NCBI GenBank assembly: GCA_009929855.1
Contig: RZZN01000001.1
Location: forward strand, 1 to 64,000
From: Gammaproteobacteria bacterium
GTDB taxonomy: Bacteria; Pseudomonadota; Gammaproteobacteria; Chromatiales; Chromatiaceae
Direction: 5' to 3'
DNA: 64,000 nt
Shown here: piece after piece, positions 47,138 through 55,762 of the stretch
Layout: each line of letters starts with the position of its first letter
Position numbering within the stretch: position 1 is the stretch's first letter
Program-made: the position numbers and the translations under genes
The notes under the pieces: model-generated
What the model saw: only the letters and a program-made list of their open reading frames with translations
The model's database searches: none
What the model was told of the DNA's origin: nothing

Positions 47138-48469
47138 ATGCGCATGTTCAGCGCACGAGACTCCCAGCATTCCATGGCGTCCCAGACGCCGTCCTACCGT
47201 CCATTCACGCTTCGCGATCTTCGCCGCATCCCCCAGCTCGCGCGTCTCCCGCGCGCATTGAGCCAGGAGATCGAGACGGTCGCGCGCGTGCTGCCCTTTC
47301 GTGCCAACAACTTCGTCGTCGAGGAGTTGATCGATTGGCGTCGCGTCCCGGATGACCCCTATTTCCGCTTGGTGTTTCCGACCCGCGACCTGCTCCAACC
47401 CGCTGATTTCGATCGGCTCAGCGCCGCCATCGCGCGCGGCGATCGACAGACCATCGAGGCGACCGCGCAATCGATCCGCGCCTCGCTCAATCCCCATCCA
47501 GCGGGGCAGTTGGACTGCAATGTGCCCATCATCGACGGTGTGCCACTGCCCGGCATGCAGCACAAATATCCGGAAACGGTCCTCTTCTTCCCGGCCCAAG
47601 GGCAAACCTGCCATGCCTACTGCACCTTCTGCTTTCGCTGGGCGCAGTTCATCGGCGAGACCAATCTGCGGTTCGCCACCCGCGAGGCCGGCTTGTTGGA
47701 TGATTATCTGAGCCAGCATCCCGAGGTCACCGACGTCCTCTTCACCGGGGGCGACCCGCTGGTGATGCGCAGCCGGATCCTGGAGCCCTATGTCAGCGCG
47801 TTGCTCGCGCCTCGGCATGCGGGGATCAGCAGCGTGCGCATCGGCACCAAATCGCTCAGCTTCTGGCCCCATCGCTTCCTGACCGATCCGGACGCCGATG
47901 ATCTGCTGCGGCTGTTCGAGCGCATCGTCACCGCCGGCAAGCATCTGGCCTTCATGGCCCATTTCAGTCATCCACGCGAGGTCGCGCATCCGCTCGTGCA
48001 GGCGGCGATCGCCCGCATCCGTGCGACCGGGGCGGAGATTCGAACCCAATCACCCTTGCTCTCGCACATCAACGATGACCCTGGGCTCTGGGCCGAGATG
48101 TGGCGCGAGCAGGTCAAGATCGGCTGCATCCCCTACTACATGTTCGTGGTAAGGGATACCGGCGCCCAGCACTATTTCGGCGTGCCACTGGTGCAGGCCT
48201 GGGAGATCTTTCAAGCCGCCTACGGACAGGTGAGTGGCTTGGCGCGCACCGTGCGCGGACCGAGCATGTCGGCCACGCCGGGCAAGATCCAGGTGGTGGG
48301 CGTGAACGAGATCGCGGGCGAGCCGGTCATCACACTCCAGTTTCTCCAAGCACGTGATCGCGACTGGCTGCTGCGGCCATTCTTCGCGCGCCATGATCCA
48401 GACGCGCAGTGGATCGACGAGCTGCGACCCGCGCACGGCGAGGAGCGTTTCTTCTTCGAAGCGGCCTGA
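47138..48469 (+). CDS. KamA family radical SAM protein (lysine 2,3-aminomutase-like)
   Basis: A 443-residue protein of the KamA family (COG1509 type). The cluster motif is CHAYCTFCFRW, followed by VTDVLFTGGDPLVM, and the C-terminal half has HFSHPREV and IRTQSPLLSHIND. Lysine 2,3-aminomutase makes beta-lysine for osmolytes, and the related EpmB modifies elongation factor P. The length fits the former better, but no beta-lysine acetyltransferase is beside it, so the substrate is uncertain. AGGAGG precedes the ATG at 47138. Confidence 0.82.
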   Translation: MRMFSARDSQHSMASQTPSYRPFTLRDLRRIPQLARLPRALSQEIETVARVLPFRANNFVVEELIDWRRVPDDPYFRLVFPTRDLLQPADFDRLSAAIARGDRQTIEATAQSIRASLNPHPAGQLDCNVPIIDGVPLPGMQHKYPETVLFFPAQGQTCHAYCTFCFRWAQFIGETNLRFATREAGLLDDYLSQHPEVTDVLFTGGDPLVMRSRILEPYVSALLAPRHAGISSVRIGTKSLSFWPHRFLTDPDADDLLRLFERIVTAGKHLAFMAHFSHPREVAHPLVQAAIARIRATGAEIRTQSPLLSHINDDPGLWAEMWREQVKIGCIPYYMFVVRDTGAQHYFGVPLVQAWEIFQAAYGQVSGLARTVRGPSMSATPGKIQVVGVNEIAGEPVITLQFLQARDRDWLLRPFFARHDPDAQWIDELRPAHGEERFFFEAA

Positions 48470-48601
48470 TCAGGCGCCGGCGGGGGCTGCCGGCTGTGGG
48501 TCGCAGAGATCTTGTCTAGGGCACTCTCAGGCATCAGAATGCAGGCCGATGACCTGCAACCAGATCCGGCGCGGCATCCACGCGCCGGACGCGAGGATGC
48601 C

Positions 48602-49252
48602 ATGCTGAGCTATGCCGAGGAGATCCTCCTCTTATCACTCGATGAGCGCACCGGCGCCATCAAGCCACTCCCGATCCAAGCACTGCGCTATGCGCTCGCC
48701 GGCGCCTTGCTGGTCGAACTGGCGATGAGCGATCGGATCGACACCGACCTCGATGGGCTCGAGGTGGTGAGCAGCACGCCCACGGGCAACCCGCTGCTGG
48801 ACGATGTCCTGCGCCGCTTGGGCAATCACGGCGCCAAACGGCCGACCACCGAATGGCTCGAGACACTCGCCTGGGAGATCCCGGACCTCCAGGGCCAGAT
48901 CCTCGATGGGCTGGTCGCCAAGGGGGTGTTGCGTATCGAGGATCAACGCATCCTCTGGGTCATCGCCAAGCGTCGCTACCCGATTCAGGACGATCGCGAG
49001 ATCAAGGCGATGCACACACGGCTGCGCGAGTTGATCCTCAGCGATACGATCCCCGATCCAGACGAGGCGGTTCTGATCGCGCTCGTCGATGCCTGTCAGC
49101 TCTTCGATGAGCTCTTCAGCGCCGATGAGCTGGAGCACGTGCGAGCGCGCATCGCCAACCTGGCCAAGCTGGACCTGATCGGCCGCGAGGTCACCCACTC
49201 GATTCGCGAGATCTCGCGTGCCATCGCCCAATCCATGATGGCAGTCACCTGA
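48602..49252 (+). CDS. GPP34 (GOLPH3-like) family protein
   Basis: A 216-residue protein that resembles the GPP34 family: LSYAEEILLLSLDERTGAI at the start, ALRYALAGALLVELAMSDRI, then KRRYPIQDD and a long helical C-terminal half. In eukaryotes GOLPH3 binds phosphoinositides at the Golgi; in bacteria the role is not known. ATG 48602 fits the family start, though ATG 48539 would add 21 residues. It follows kamA after 132 bases. Confidence 0.8.
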   Translation: MLSYAEEILLLSLDERTGAIKPLPIQALRYALAGALLVELAMSDRIDTDLDGLEVVSSTPTGNPLLDDVLRRLGNHGAKRPTTEWLETLAWEIPDLQGQILDGLVAKGVLRIEDQRILWVIAKRRYPIQDDREIKAMHTRLRELILSDTIPDPDEAVLIALVDACQLFDELFSADELEHVRARIANLAKLDLIGREVTHSIREISRAIAQSMMAVT

Positions 49253-49360
49253 GCGCACGCGACAAGAGCGCAGCTGGCCTCGGAGCATGCGCGCGATTTC
49301 AGCTATACTTTCACGCAGTGCTCGCTTGACCGGAGCAGTGTCCCGCATCGATGGGGCGCT

Positions 49361-49380
49361 CCGTGATCTTGCGATCACGG
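49361..49380. promoter_or_regulatory. Hairpin upstream of the DUF454 gene
   Basis: CCGTGATC-TTGC-GATCACGG is a perfect eight-base stem with a four-base loop, 61 bases before the DUF454 start. It may end transcription from the GPP34 gene or act in the leader of the next gene; a TATACT box near 49304 suggests a promoter just upstream. Confidence 0.5.
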
Positions 49381-49441
49381 CCAGATCGGACCCATCGCCA
49401 TCCTCTTCCCCCGCCCCTCGACCCTGAACCTGGAGACCCCG

Positions 49442-49933
49442 ATGTCGGGCAAGATCAGTCAGCAAGCCAATCCAGCGCACCGGCTCAACCCGACTCGACG
49501 GCGTCTCTACAATGCGCTCGGCTGGCTCTGTTTCGGTCTTGGTTTTCTCGGCATGGTGTTGCCCTTGATGCCGACCACCATCTTCTGGATCTGCGCGACC
49601 TGGCTGTGGCTGCGCAGCTCACCGAGACGGGTTCGATTCCTGGTGGAGCATCCCCGCTTCGGGCCTTCGATCCGTGCCTTCTTCGAGCGTGGCGAGGTGT
49701 GTCGAACCGGCAAGACCGCGGCCATCGGCAGCATGGCGGTGAGTTGGTCGATCTGGTTCGGTCTCGCCTCGCCTGGACCGGTGCTGGCCATCTCAGTGGG
49801 GGTGATCCTCTCCACGATCGCGCTGTGGATCTGGACCCGACCAGAGGGCCCCCCGCACGTTTCATCGGTTCGGGTGACCCTCGATCCAAGCGCGATCATC
49901 CCAGTCAATCGACGCACCCCCCGATCCGAGTGA
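49442..49933 (+). CDS. DUF454 (YbaN-like) inner membrane protein
   Basis: A 163-residue membrane protein of the YbaN/DUF454 family: YNALGWLCFGLGFLGMVLPL and LPTTIFW-like PLMPTTIFWICATWLW, then the HPRFGPSIRAF motif and two more hydrophobic segments (about residues 95-135). The function of the family is not known. GGAG precedes the ATG. It converges on the FNR gene with a clear terminator between. Confidence 0.88.
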   Translation: MSGKISQQANPAHRLNPTRRRLYNALGWLCFGLGFLGMVLPLMPTTIFWICATWLWLRSSPRRVRFLVEHPRFGPSIRAFFERGEVCRTGKTAAIGSMAVSWSIWFGLASPGPVLAISVGVILSTIALWIWTRPEGPPHVSSVRVTLDPSAIIPVNRRTPRSE

Positions 49934-49945
49934 GGCCAGCCACTT

Positions 49946-49963
49946 AGGCCCCGAGCGGGGCCT
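49946..49963. terminator. Bidirectional hairpin at the end of the rnf operon
   Basis: AGGCCCCG-AG-CGGGGCCT is a perfect eight-base stem with a two-base loop, located between the convergent DUF454 gene and the ferredoxin-NADP reductase gene that ends the rnf operon. Confidence 0.7.
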
Positions 49964-49971
49964 CCGCGGCT

Positions 49972-50832
49972 TCAGCTGTAGATCAGCTCGGACCAGCGCC
50001 CCTCGTCGATCAGACGTTGCTTGAGCTGGGTCCAGGCCTCGCAACCGCCGATGCGCTCGGCCATGATCTTGTCGAACACGCTCGCGATCTTCTCCAGCCC
50101 GGACAAGAAGACATAGGTATTGGGATCCTTGATCAAGGCGATGGCCTCGTCGGCATGCTCGGTGATCCCCCGCTCCAGCGCCTGCGATGAGCTCATCAGC
50201 GGACGCGTGCCGAGCGCCCGAAAGGCCTTGAAGGTCTTCTCGTCATAATAGTTGGCCAGATCGCTGCTCTCATCATTGGCGTACATCAGATCCAGACCAC
50301 TGCGCCCGCCATAGAAGAGACGAACCTGCCCGTTCCAGTCCCCGCGCCGCTCATAGATCAACTGGGCGAAGGCGCGGAAGGGAGCGATGCCGGTGCCAGT
50401 GCCGATCATCAGCAGGTTGGCACGGTTGTCCAATGGCATCTTGAACGGACTGAGATAGGGACCCGTGATGGTGAGCTGGTCGCCCGGCTTGGCATCGCAG
50501 AGATAATTCGAGGCAATCCCTGGAAAGCGTTCGCCGCTCACCTCGTCGATATAGAAACAGCGACGTACCAGCAGGTCGATGTCCACGCCATTGCCGAGCG
50601 GGATGCTGCGCGCGTTGGCGATCGAATAACGGCGCAGATGATAAGGATTGCCGAAGGGGTGTGGCCCCGGCACCAGCACGCCGATGCTTTGGCCCTCGAC
50701 GAACTGGAAGGCCGGGTCGAGCATCTGGAGCCTGATGTGACGGACCTCCTCGCTGCCCGGGGGCGTCACACGTCGCGACTCCTTGATGAGCGCCTGCGTC
50801 ATGGGGCCGATATCGGCCGGTAGATCATTCAT
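49972..50832 (-). CDS. Plant-type ferredoxin-NADP+ reductase
   Basis: A 286-residue flavoprotein. FAD is bound through RRYSIANARS; NADP-binding regions are LMIGTGTGIAPFRAF and VRLFYGGRSGLDLMY; the C-terminus EGRWSELIYS ends near an aromatic residue as in plastid-type FNR. It moves electrons between ferredoxin and NADP(H). ATG 50832 is chosen because the upstream 59 codons are not family-like. It is the last gene of the rnf operon, linking the ferredoxin pool of PFOR and Rnf to NADPH. Confidence 0.9.
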   Translation of the reverse strand: MNDLPADIGPMTQALIKESRRVTPPGSEEVRHIRLQMLDPAFQFVEGQSIGVLVPGPHPFGNPYHLRRYSIANARSIPLGNGVDIDLLVRRCFYIDEVSGERFPGIASNYLCDAKPGDQLTITGPYLSPFKMPLDNRANLLMIGTGTGIAPFRAFAQLIYERRGDWNGQVRLFYGGRSGLDLMYANDESSDLANYYDEKTFKAFRALGTRPLMSSSQALERGITEHADEAIALIKDPNTYVFLSGLEKIASVFDKIMAERIGGCEAWTQLKQRLIDEGRWSELIYS

Positions 50833-50857
50833 CGTCGTATCCACTCCTTCAATGTCA

Positions 50858-51091
50858 TCAGTGATCAGCGCGGTTGGGTTGCTCGATCGATGCGCGGACC
50901 GGTCGCGCGGGCCGCGCCTCCGACCCGGGCGAGCGCTCGCAATGGCCACTGCCGCAAGAGCAGCCGCCCTCGCGGCGAAACGGACCCAGCTCGGGATGGC
51001 GCAGAGCAAAACGTGAATAGAGACGCTGGACCCAGACCCAACCGGCCAGCACCGCGAAGATGATCAGAGGTGCGAGGAGCAGCTTAGCCAA
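50858..51091 (-). CDS. Small membrane protein with a CxCxxxxC motif in the rnf operon
   Basis: A 77-residue protein starting at TTG 51091 inside the rnfA stop region (8-base overlap). One hydrophobic helix (LLLAPLIIFAVLAGWVWVQ) is followed by a cytoplasmic part with GGCSCGSGHC, a cysteine cluster that could bind metal or an iron-sulfur centre, and a disordered basic end. I do not recognise a family; it may assist Rnf assembly, as NqrM does for the related Nqr complex. This is inference from position. Confidence 0.65.
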   Translation of the reverse strand: MAKLLLAPLIIFAVLAGWVWVQRLYSRFALRHPELGPFRREGGCSCGSGHCERSPGSEARPARPVRASIEQPNRADH

Positions 51092-51674
51092 CCGACCCTC
51101 CCAGACCGGCGAACCCCATGAAGGCGAGCGACAGCAGGCCGGCGAGCATCAGGCTCAAGGCCGCGCCCTGGCTGACGCTGGGCACCCGTGCCAATTCGAG
51201 CTTCTCGCGCAGACCCGCCATCAGCATCAAGGCCAGCATGAAACCAACACCGGCGCCCGCGGCATAGACCAAGCTCTGCAAGAAGTCATACTCCTTGGCG
51301 GTCTGAAAGAGCGCGAGACCCAGGATGGCGCAGTTGGTCGTGATCAAGGGCAGAAAGATGCCGAGCGAGCGAAAGAGCGTGGGGCTGAAACGCTTGACGA
51401 ACATCTCGACCAATTGCACGGCGGAGGCGATCACCGCGATATAGCAGATCAGACGCAGAAAGAGCAGATCCAGCTCGGTCAGCAGCCAATTGATCCCGTA
51501 GGCGGCCATGGAGCTGACCAGCATCACGAAGATGACCGCCAGACCCATGTTCCAGGCGGTCTCCTTCTTGGCCGAAACGCCCAGGAAGGGACAGATGCCC
51601 AGAAAGAGCGCCAGGACGAAGTTGTTGACGACGGCGGCGTTCAGAAAGATCGAATAGAGTGCTTCACCCTGCAT
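51084..51674 (-). CDS. rnfA: RnfA, membrane subunit of the Rnf complex
   Basis: A 196-residue membrane protein with six hydrophobic helices, one of the two inverted-topology core subunits. NNFVLALFLGICPFLGVSAK and TTNCAILGLALF contain the cysteines that hold the membrane [2Fe-2S] cluster shared with RnfE. It overlaps rnfE by 11 bases. Confidence 0.96.
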   Translation of the reverse strand: MQGEALYSIFLNAAVVNNFVLALFLGICPFLGVSAKKETAWNMGLAVIFVMLVSSMAAYGINWLLTELDLLFLRLICYIAVIASAVQLVEMFVKRFSPTLFRSLGIFLPLITTNCAILGLALFQTAKEYDFLQSLVYAAGAGVGFMLALMLMAGLREKLELARVPSVSQGAALSLMLAGLLSLAFMGFAGLGGSVG

Positions 51675-52353
51675 TGGCGGCGGCTCCGGATTGCTCGATG
51701 AGCCTGCGCTCCTTGCGCAGTCGCATCCAATTGAAGATCAACAACCAGGCCCCGAGCACGAAGAAGCCGCCCGGCGGCAGGATCATCACGACCCACGGCT
51801 GGAAGCCCTCGCCGAACAGCGGGATACCGAGCAAGGAGCCGCTGCCGAGGATCTCGCGGACGGTCCCGAGCGAAAGCAGCGCCAGGGTGAAGCCCGCGCC
51901 CATCCCGAGGCTATTGATGAAGGTCGTGTGCAGGCGCTGTTTGGAGGCATAGGCCTCGGCGCGTCCGAGGATGACACAGTTGGCGACGATCAACTGGATG
52001 AAGGCCCCGAGCGCGGCATAGAGCTCCAGACTGATGGCCTGGATGCCGTAATCGACGACGGTCACGAAGGTGGCGATGATCACGATATAGCTGGCGATCC
52101 GCACCTGCTTGGGGATCCAGTTGCGCAGCAAGGAGATCAGCACGGTCGAGCTGACCAGCACGAAGGTCGTCGCCAGGCCCATGGCGATGGCGTTCATGGT
52201 GGTGTTGGTGACGGCCAGCACGGGACACATGCCCAGCAGCATCACGAAGACCGGATTCTCTTCCCAAAGCCCCCGTACGAAGGTGTCCAGACTCAGGTTT
52301 TCAGTGGTGTTCGGCAATACGGCCATGGTCGGGTCTCGGCGGACGGAGATCAT
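51664..52353 (-). CDS. rnfE: RnfE, membrane subunit of the Rnf complex
   Basis: A 229-residue membrane protein (NPVFVMLLGMCPVLAVTNTT and LIVANCVILGRAEAYA), the partner of RnfA with the matching cysteines. The ATG at 52353 overlaps the rnfG stop (ATGA), pointing to translational coupling; ATG 52326 is a second choice. Confidence 0.95.
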   Translation of the reverse strand: MISVRRDPTMAVLPNTTENLSLDTFVRGLWEENPVFVMLLGMCPVLAVTNTTMNAIAMGLATTFVLVSSTVLISLLRNWIPKQVRIASYIVIIATFVTVVDYGIQAISLELYAALGAFIQLIVANCVILGRAEAYASKQRLHTTFINSLGMGAGFTLALLSLGTVREILGSGSLLGIPLFGEGFQPWVVMILPPGGFFVLGAWLLIFNWMRLRKERRLIEQSGAAANAG

Positions 52354-53051
52354 TCAGTGACAGGGACCTGAGCGGAGAGAACCGCCAGATCGCGCTGGAT
52401 CAAGGGGACGAGCCGTTGGGCGGCATCATTGACGGCACGGGCCATGGCACTCGCCGAGATGGTCGACCCCGAGATCCCGTCGATCTCCCAGGGCGAGACC
52501 TTGGTCCCCTGCCTGACCAATTGGATCGCATTGGCCAAGGCCGTCCCATCGGTATTCAAGCGAGCATCCAAGGCGACGAAATTCTCCAGAAAATCGGGAT
52601 CACGATCGATCTTGTCGCCGAGCCCCGGGGTCTCGGTGGAGCGCAGCACCTTGCTGCCGACGATACACTCGCAGGCCGGGTCGTAACCGAACAGGAAGAG
52701 GATGACATCCTGATAGCCCCGCGCCGAGGCCGGAAAGGCGACGCCGCGCAGCTCGCCGCTCGGCAGCTGTCCGGCATAGAGCCTGATCCCGGAATCGCCC
52801 GGGGTGGCCGGCACCAGACCCTGCTCGGTCACCGTGAAATCGGTCTTGGAGGTCGCGCCCGGGAGCACCTCGAAGACCGCCTGCTCGGTCAGCCGTCGCT
52901 CGTTCTCGGCGATCATGGGTTTGGTGTATTGATAGACCAGGACCACCAACAAACCCGAGAGGGTCGCGATCCCGGCCAGGGTGCGGAGCATCGCCCAGCT
53001 CGGCGTGGCCGGGGGCTGAGCTTGGACTTGGATCTCGATCGGTGTGCTCAT
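52350..53051 (-). CDS. rnfG: RnfG, FMN-bearing subunit
   Basis: A 233-residue protein with one N-terminal membrane helix (TLAGIATLSGLLVVLVYQY) and a periplasmic FMN domain. The covalent FMN motif is in DGISGSTISASAM (Thr at about residue 195). The ATG at 53051 leaves four bases to rnfD. It passes electrons through flavin in the Rnf complex. Confidence 0.95.
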   Translation of the reverse strand: MSTPIEIQVQAQPPATPSWAMLRTLAGIATLSGLLVVLVYQYTKPMIAENERRLTEQAVFEVLPGATSKTDFTVTEQGLVPATPGDSGIRLYAGQLPSGELRGVAFPASARGYQDVILFLFGYDPACECIVGSKVLRSTETPGLGDKIDRDPDFLENFVALDARLNTDGTALANAIQLVRQGTKVSPWEIDGISGSTISASAMARAVNDAAQRLVPLIQRDLAVLSAQVPVTE

Positions 53052-53055
53052 GGGT

Positions 53056-54105
53056 CTATTTCGCCCCTCGTGCTTTCTTGACCGCGCCGTAGACACGCGG
53101 CTGGGTCCAACTGGAGATCAGGGGTCCCGCGGCATTGGCCAGCAGGATGGCATACATGACACCCTCGACCAACCCGCCGAAGAGCCGGATCACCACGGTC
53201 AGCACCCCGATGAAGAGCCCGTAGATGATTGCGCCGGCGGCCGTCACCGGCGAGCCCACCATGTCGCTCGCCATGAACCAGGCACCGAGCATGAGCCCAC
53301 CCGAGAAGAGCACGAACCAGGGGCTCGGGTAGAGGCTGGCGTCCATCAACCAGAAGGGCAAGGCGGTGAGCACCGCCCCGGCCATCACGGCGACTGGAAT
53401 CCGCCAATCGAGCATGCGCTTGAAGGCGAGCCAGAGGCCACAGACGAGGATCAGGAGTGCCGAGGTCTCGCCCGCGGAGCCGGCGATCATGCCCGTGAAG
53501 ACCTCGCTGACCGGCAGCTCGATCTGCTGGAACTTCTGCAAGGCGAGCGGCGTGGCGCCGCTCCAGGCATCGAGCTCGAGACCGGCGATCCAATCGGTGA
53601 CCGGCACGGGTTGCATGAAGGGCATGGTGAAGGTCGAGGGGATGACCTCGGTGAAGCGCCCAGGGGCGAAGGCCGGGGTCCAGCTGGTGATGGCGACCGG
53701 GAAGGCGGCCTGCACGAAGGCGCGCCCGACCAGCGCTGGATTCATGACGTTGTAGCCCAGCCCACCGAACAGCGCCTTGCCGAGCGCCACGCCGACGAAG
53801 GCGGCGACCGCGGCCATCCACAGCGGAAACCCGGGCGGGAGTGTGAGCGCGAGCAGGATGCCGGTGATCACCACGGACCAATCCGACACCGTGTTGCCCC
53901 GCCCGCTCGCGCGCGCGAACAGCCATTCGGTCAGCATGGCGACGCTGGTGGTGGTGGCGATCAGCAGCAAGGCGCTGAGGCCGAACTGATAGACCGCGAA
54001 GGCGCAGATCGGCAGCAATGCGAAGACCACATTGCGCATGATCCGATCCACGCTGATCGCCCGCTTCAGGTGCGGGGAGGTTCTGATCTCGATAGGTTTA
54101 GCCAT
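53056..54105 (-). CDS. rnfD: RnfD, FMN-bearing membrane subunit
   Basis: A 349-residue membrane protein with about eight or nine helices. The covalent FMN site is WSGATPLAL (about residue 181); GGLGYNVMNPALVGRAF is a family hallmark. The ATG at 54105 begins the conserved sequence (PIEIRTSPHLK). It belongs to the membrane path of Rnf. Confidence 0.96.
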   Translation of the reverse strand: MAKPIEIRTSPHLKRAISVDRIMRNVVFALLPICAFAVYQFGLSALLLIATTTSVAMLTEWLFARASGRGNTVSDWSVVITGILLALTLPPGFPLWMAAVAAFVGVALGKALFGGLGYNVMNPALVGRAFVQAAFPVAITSWTPAFAPGRFTEVIPSTFTMPFMQPVPVTDWIAGLELDAWSGATPLALQKFQQIELPVSEVFTGMIAGSAGETSALLILVCGLWLAFKRMLDWRIPVAVMAGAVLTALPFWLMDASLYPSPWFVLFSGGLMLGAWFMASDMVGSPVTAAGAIIYGLFIGVLTVVIRLFGGLVEGVMYAILLANAAGPLISSWTQPRVYGAVKKARGAK

Positions 54106-54189
54106 GATGTCTGCTGATGATCGATGGTCGGTGTTCGGTAGCCAGTGTCTCGGATGCCGCGCGCCGCTCATCCACGACGCACGCGCGCA

Positions 54190-55533
54190 TCATGTCTGTT
54201 TGTCGCGATTGATCGACTTGGCGATCCGGAAATACTGGGTGAGCGGGATATTGGACGGACAGACATAGGCGCAGCAGCCGCATTCGAAGCACTGATTCAG
54301 ATTGAATTCATCGGCCATGCGCTCGTATTGGCGCGCCTGGGCCAACTCGCCGAGCATCGAGGGGTTGAGCGAGACCGGGCAGGCCTTGAGACACTCACCA
54401 CATTTGATGCAGGGATAGACCTTGCGCAGCGCCAGATCCGGATCCGCCCGCTCCAGGGCCACCACGCCCGAGACACCCTTGGTCACCGGGACGTCGAGCG
54501 AGGCCACCGCCATGCCCATCATGGGTCCGCCGAGGATGATCTCCCCGACCGTGTCGGCGAGTCCCACCCTGCCGAGCAGGTAGCGCAGGGGGGTGCCGAT
54601 CGGGACCATGAAATTGCCGGGCCGCTCGATGGCCGGCCCGCTGATGGTGACGACACGCTCGATGAGCCCGCGCCCCTTGGGCAGCAGCGTCCCCATCTGG
54701 GCTAGGGTTCCGACATTGTAGACGGCGATGCCAATATCCGCGGGGATCCCCCCGGCCGGGACCTCCTTGTTCAGGAGGCTCTTGATGAGCATCTTCTCGG
54801 CGCCTTGCGGATATTTGGTTTCCACCGCCTCGGCCGTGATCGGCAGCGCCTTGGGCAGACGCGCGCGCAGATGGGTGACAGCATCGAGCTTGTTGTCCTC
54901 GACACCGATGATGGCCCGCTTGGCACCGGTCGCCTTGAGCGCGAGCTTGATCCCACGGATCAAGGCGTCGGTCTGCTCGAGCATCACCCGATGGTCGCAG
55001 GTCAGGTAGGGCTCGCACTCGCAGCCGTTGACGATGAGCGTCTCGATGACCCGCCCACTCGGCGGTTTCATCTTGACGTGACTGGGAAAGGCCCCGCCAC
55101 CCAGGCCGACCAGACCCGCATCCTGGACCGCGGCGACGATCTCATCGGGTGACATGGCATCGAGATCGCGCTCCAAGTCGTAGAGCACCTCCTGACTGGC
55201 GGCCTCGTAGACCTTGAGATGGATCGCCAGCGTCTTGGGGCCATTGGCGCTCGGCGCAAGCGTGATCGCCCGGATCATCCCCGTGGCCGGCGCATGCATG
55301 GGTACCGAGACGAAGCCATCGGCTTGGGCGATCGGCTCGCCGCGCACCACCTCCTGGCCGACCTTGACCAGGGGCAGGGCTGGCGCGCCCCGATGCTGAG
55401 CGAGCGGGATCACCAACTCGGGTGCGAAGGGCAACCGCCGAATCGGCTGACTCGCCGTCAGTTCCTTGTGCTCGACCGGATAGATGCCGTGGTCGAACGT
55501 CGGATGACGCTTGAAGAGACTGAAAAGACCCAT
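54190..55533 (-). CDS. rnfC: RnfC, NADH-binding subunit
   Basis: A 447-residue peripheral subunit: an N-terminal region with HYPVEHKEL-like DHGIYPVEHKELT, an NADH/FMN-binding core with VGLGGGAFPSHVK and NGCECEPYLTCD, and two [4Fe-4S] motifs near the end (CIKCGECLKACP and CFECGCCAYVCP). It exchanges electrons with NAD(H). The ATG at 55533 fits the family start. It follows the PFOR gene's upstream gap of 229 bases (55534-55762), in which I see no gene. Confidence 0.96.
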   Translation of the reverse strand: MGLFSLFKRHPTFDHGIYPVEHKELTASQPIRRLPFAPELVIPLAQHRGAPALPLVKVGQEVVRGEPIAQADGFVSVPMHAPATGMIRAITLAPSANGPKTLAIHLKVYEAASQEVLYDLERDLDAMSPDEIVAAVQDAGLVGLGGGAFPSHVKMKPPSGRVIETLIVNGCECEPYLTCDHRVMLEQTDALIRGIKLALKATGAKRAIIGVEDNKLDAVTHLRARLPKALPITAEAVETKYPQGAEKMLIKSLLNKEVPAGGIPADIGIAVYNVGTLAQMGTLLPKGRGLIERVVTISGPAIERPGNFMVPIGTPLRYLLGRVGLADTVGEIILGGPMMGMAVASLDVPVTKGVSGVVALERADPDLALRKVYPCIKCGECLKACPVSLNPSMLGELAQARQYERMADEFNLNQCFECGCCAYVCPSNIPLTQYFRIAKSINRDKQT

Positions 55534-55762
55534 GCGTGACTGCAGCCTGGCTGGTTGATGTCGTCGTCGATCGATCCTCACGCACCGCCGCGCTGGACAT
55601 GGCGCGAAGTCTGTCATCCGGTCGGCTCGCTGGACAGCAGCGGCGTGCCGCGTCCAACCCAGCGAGCCGGTCGTCACGATCGATCGGCCCTTGATCCGTC
55701 CAGCGGGGACCGCGCGGGATCACCGCCCGGTCACACCGCGGGAGTGCGTGACTCGCCCCGGC

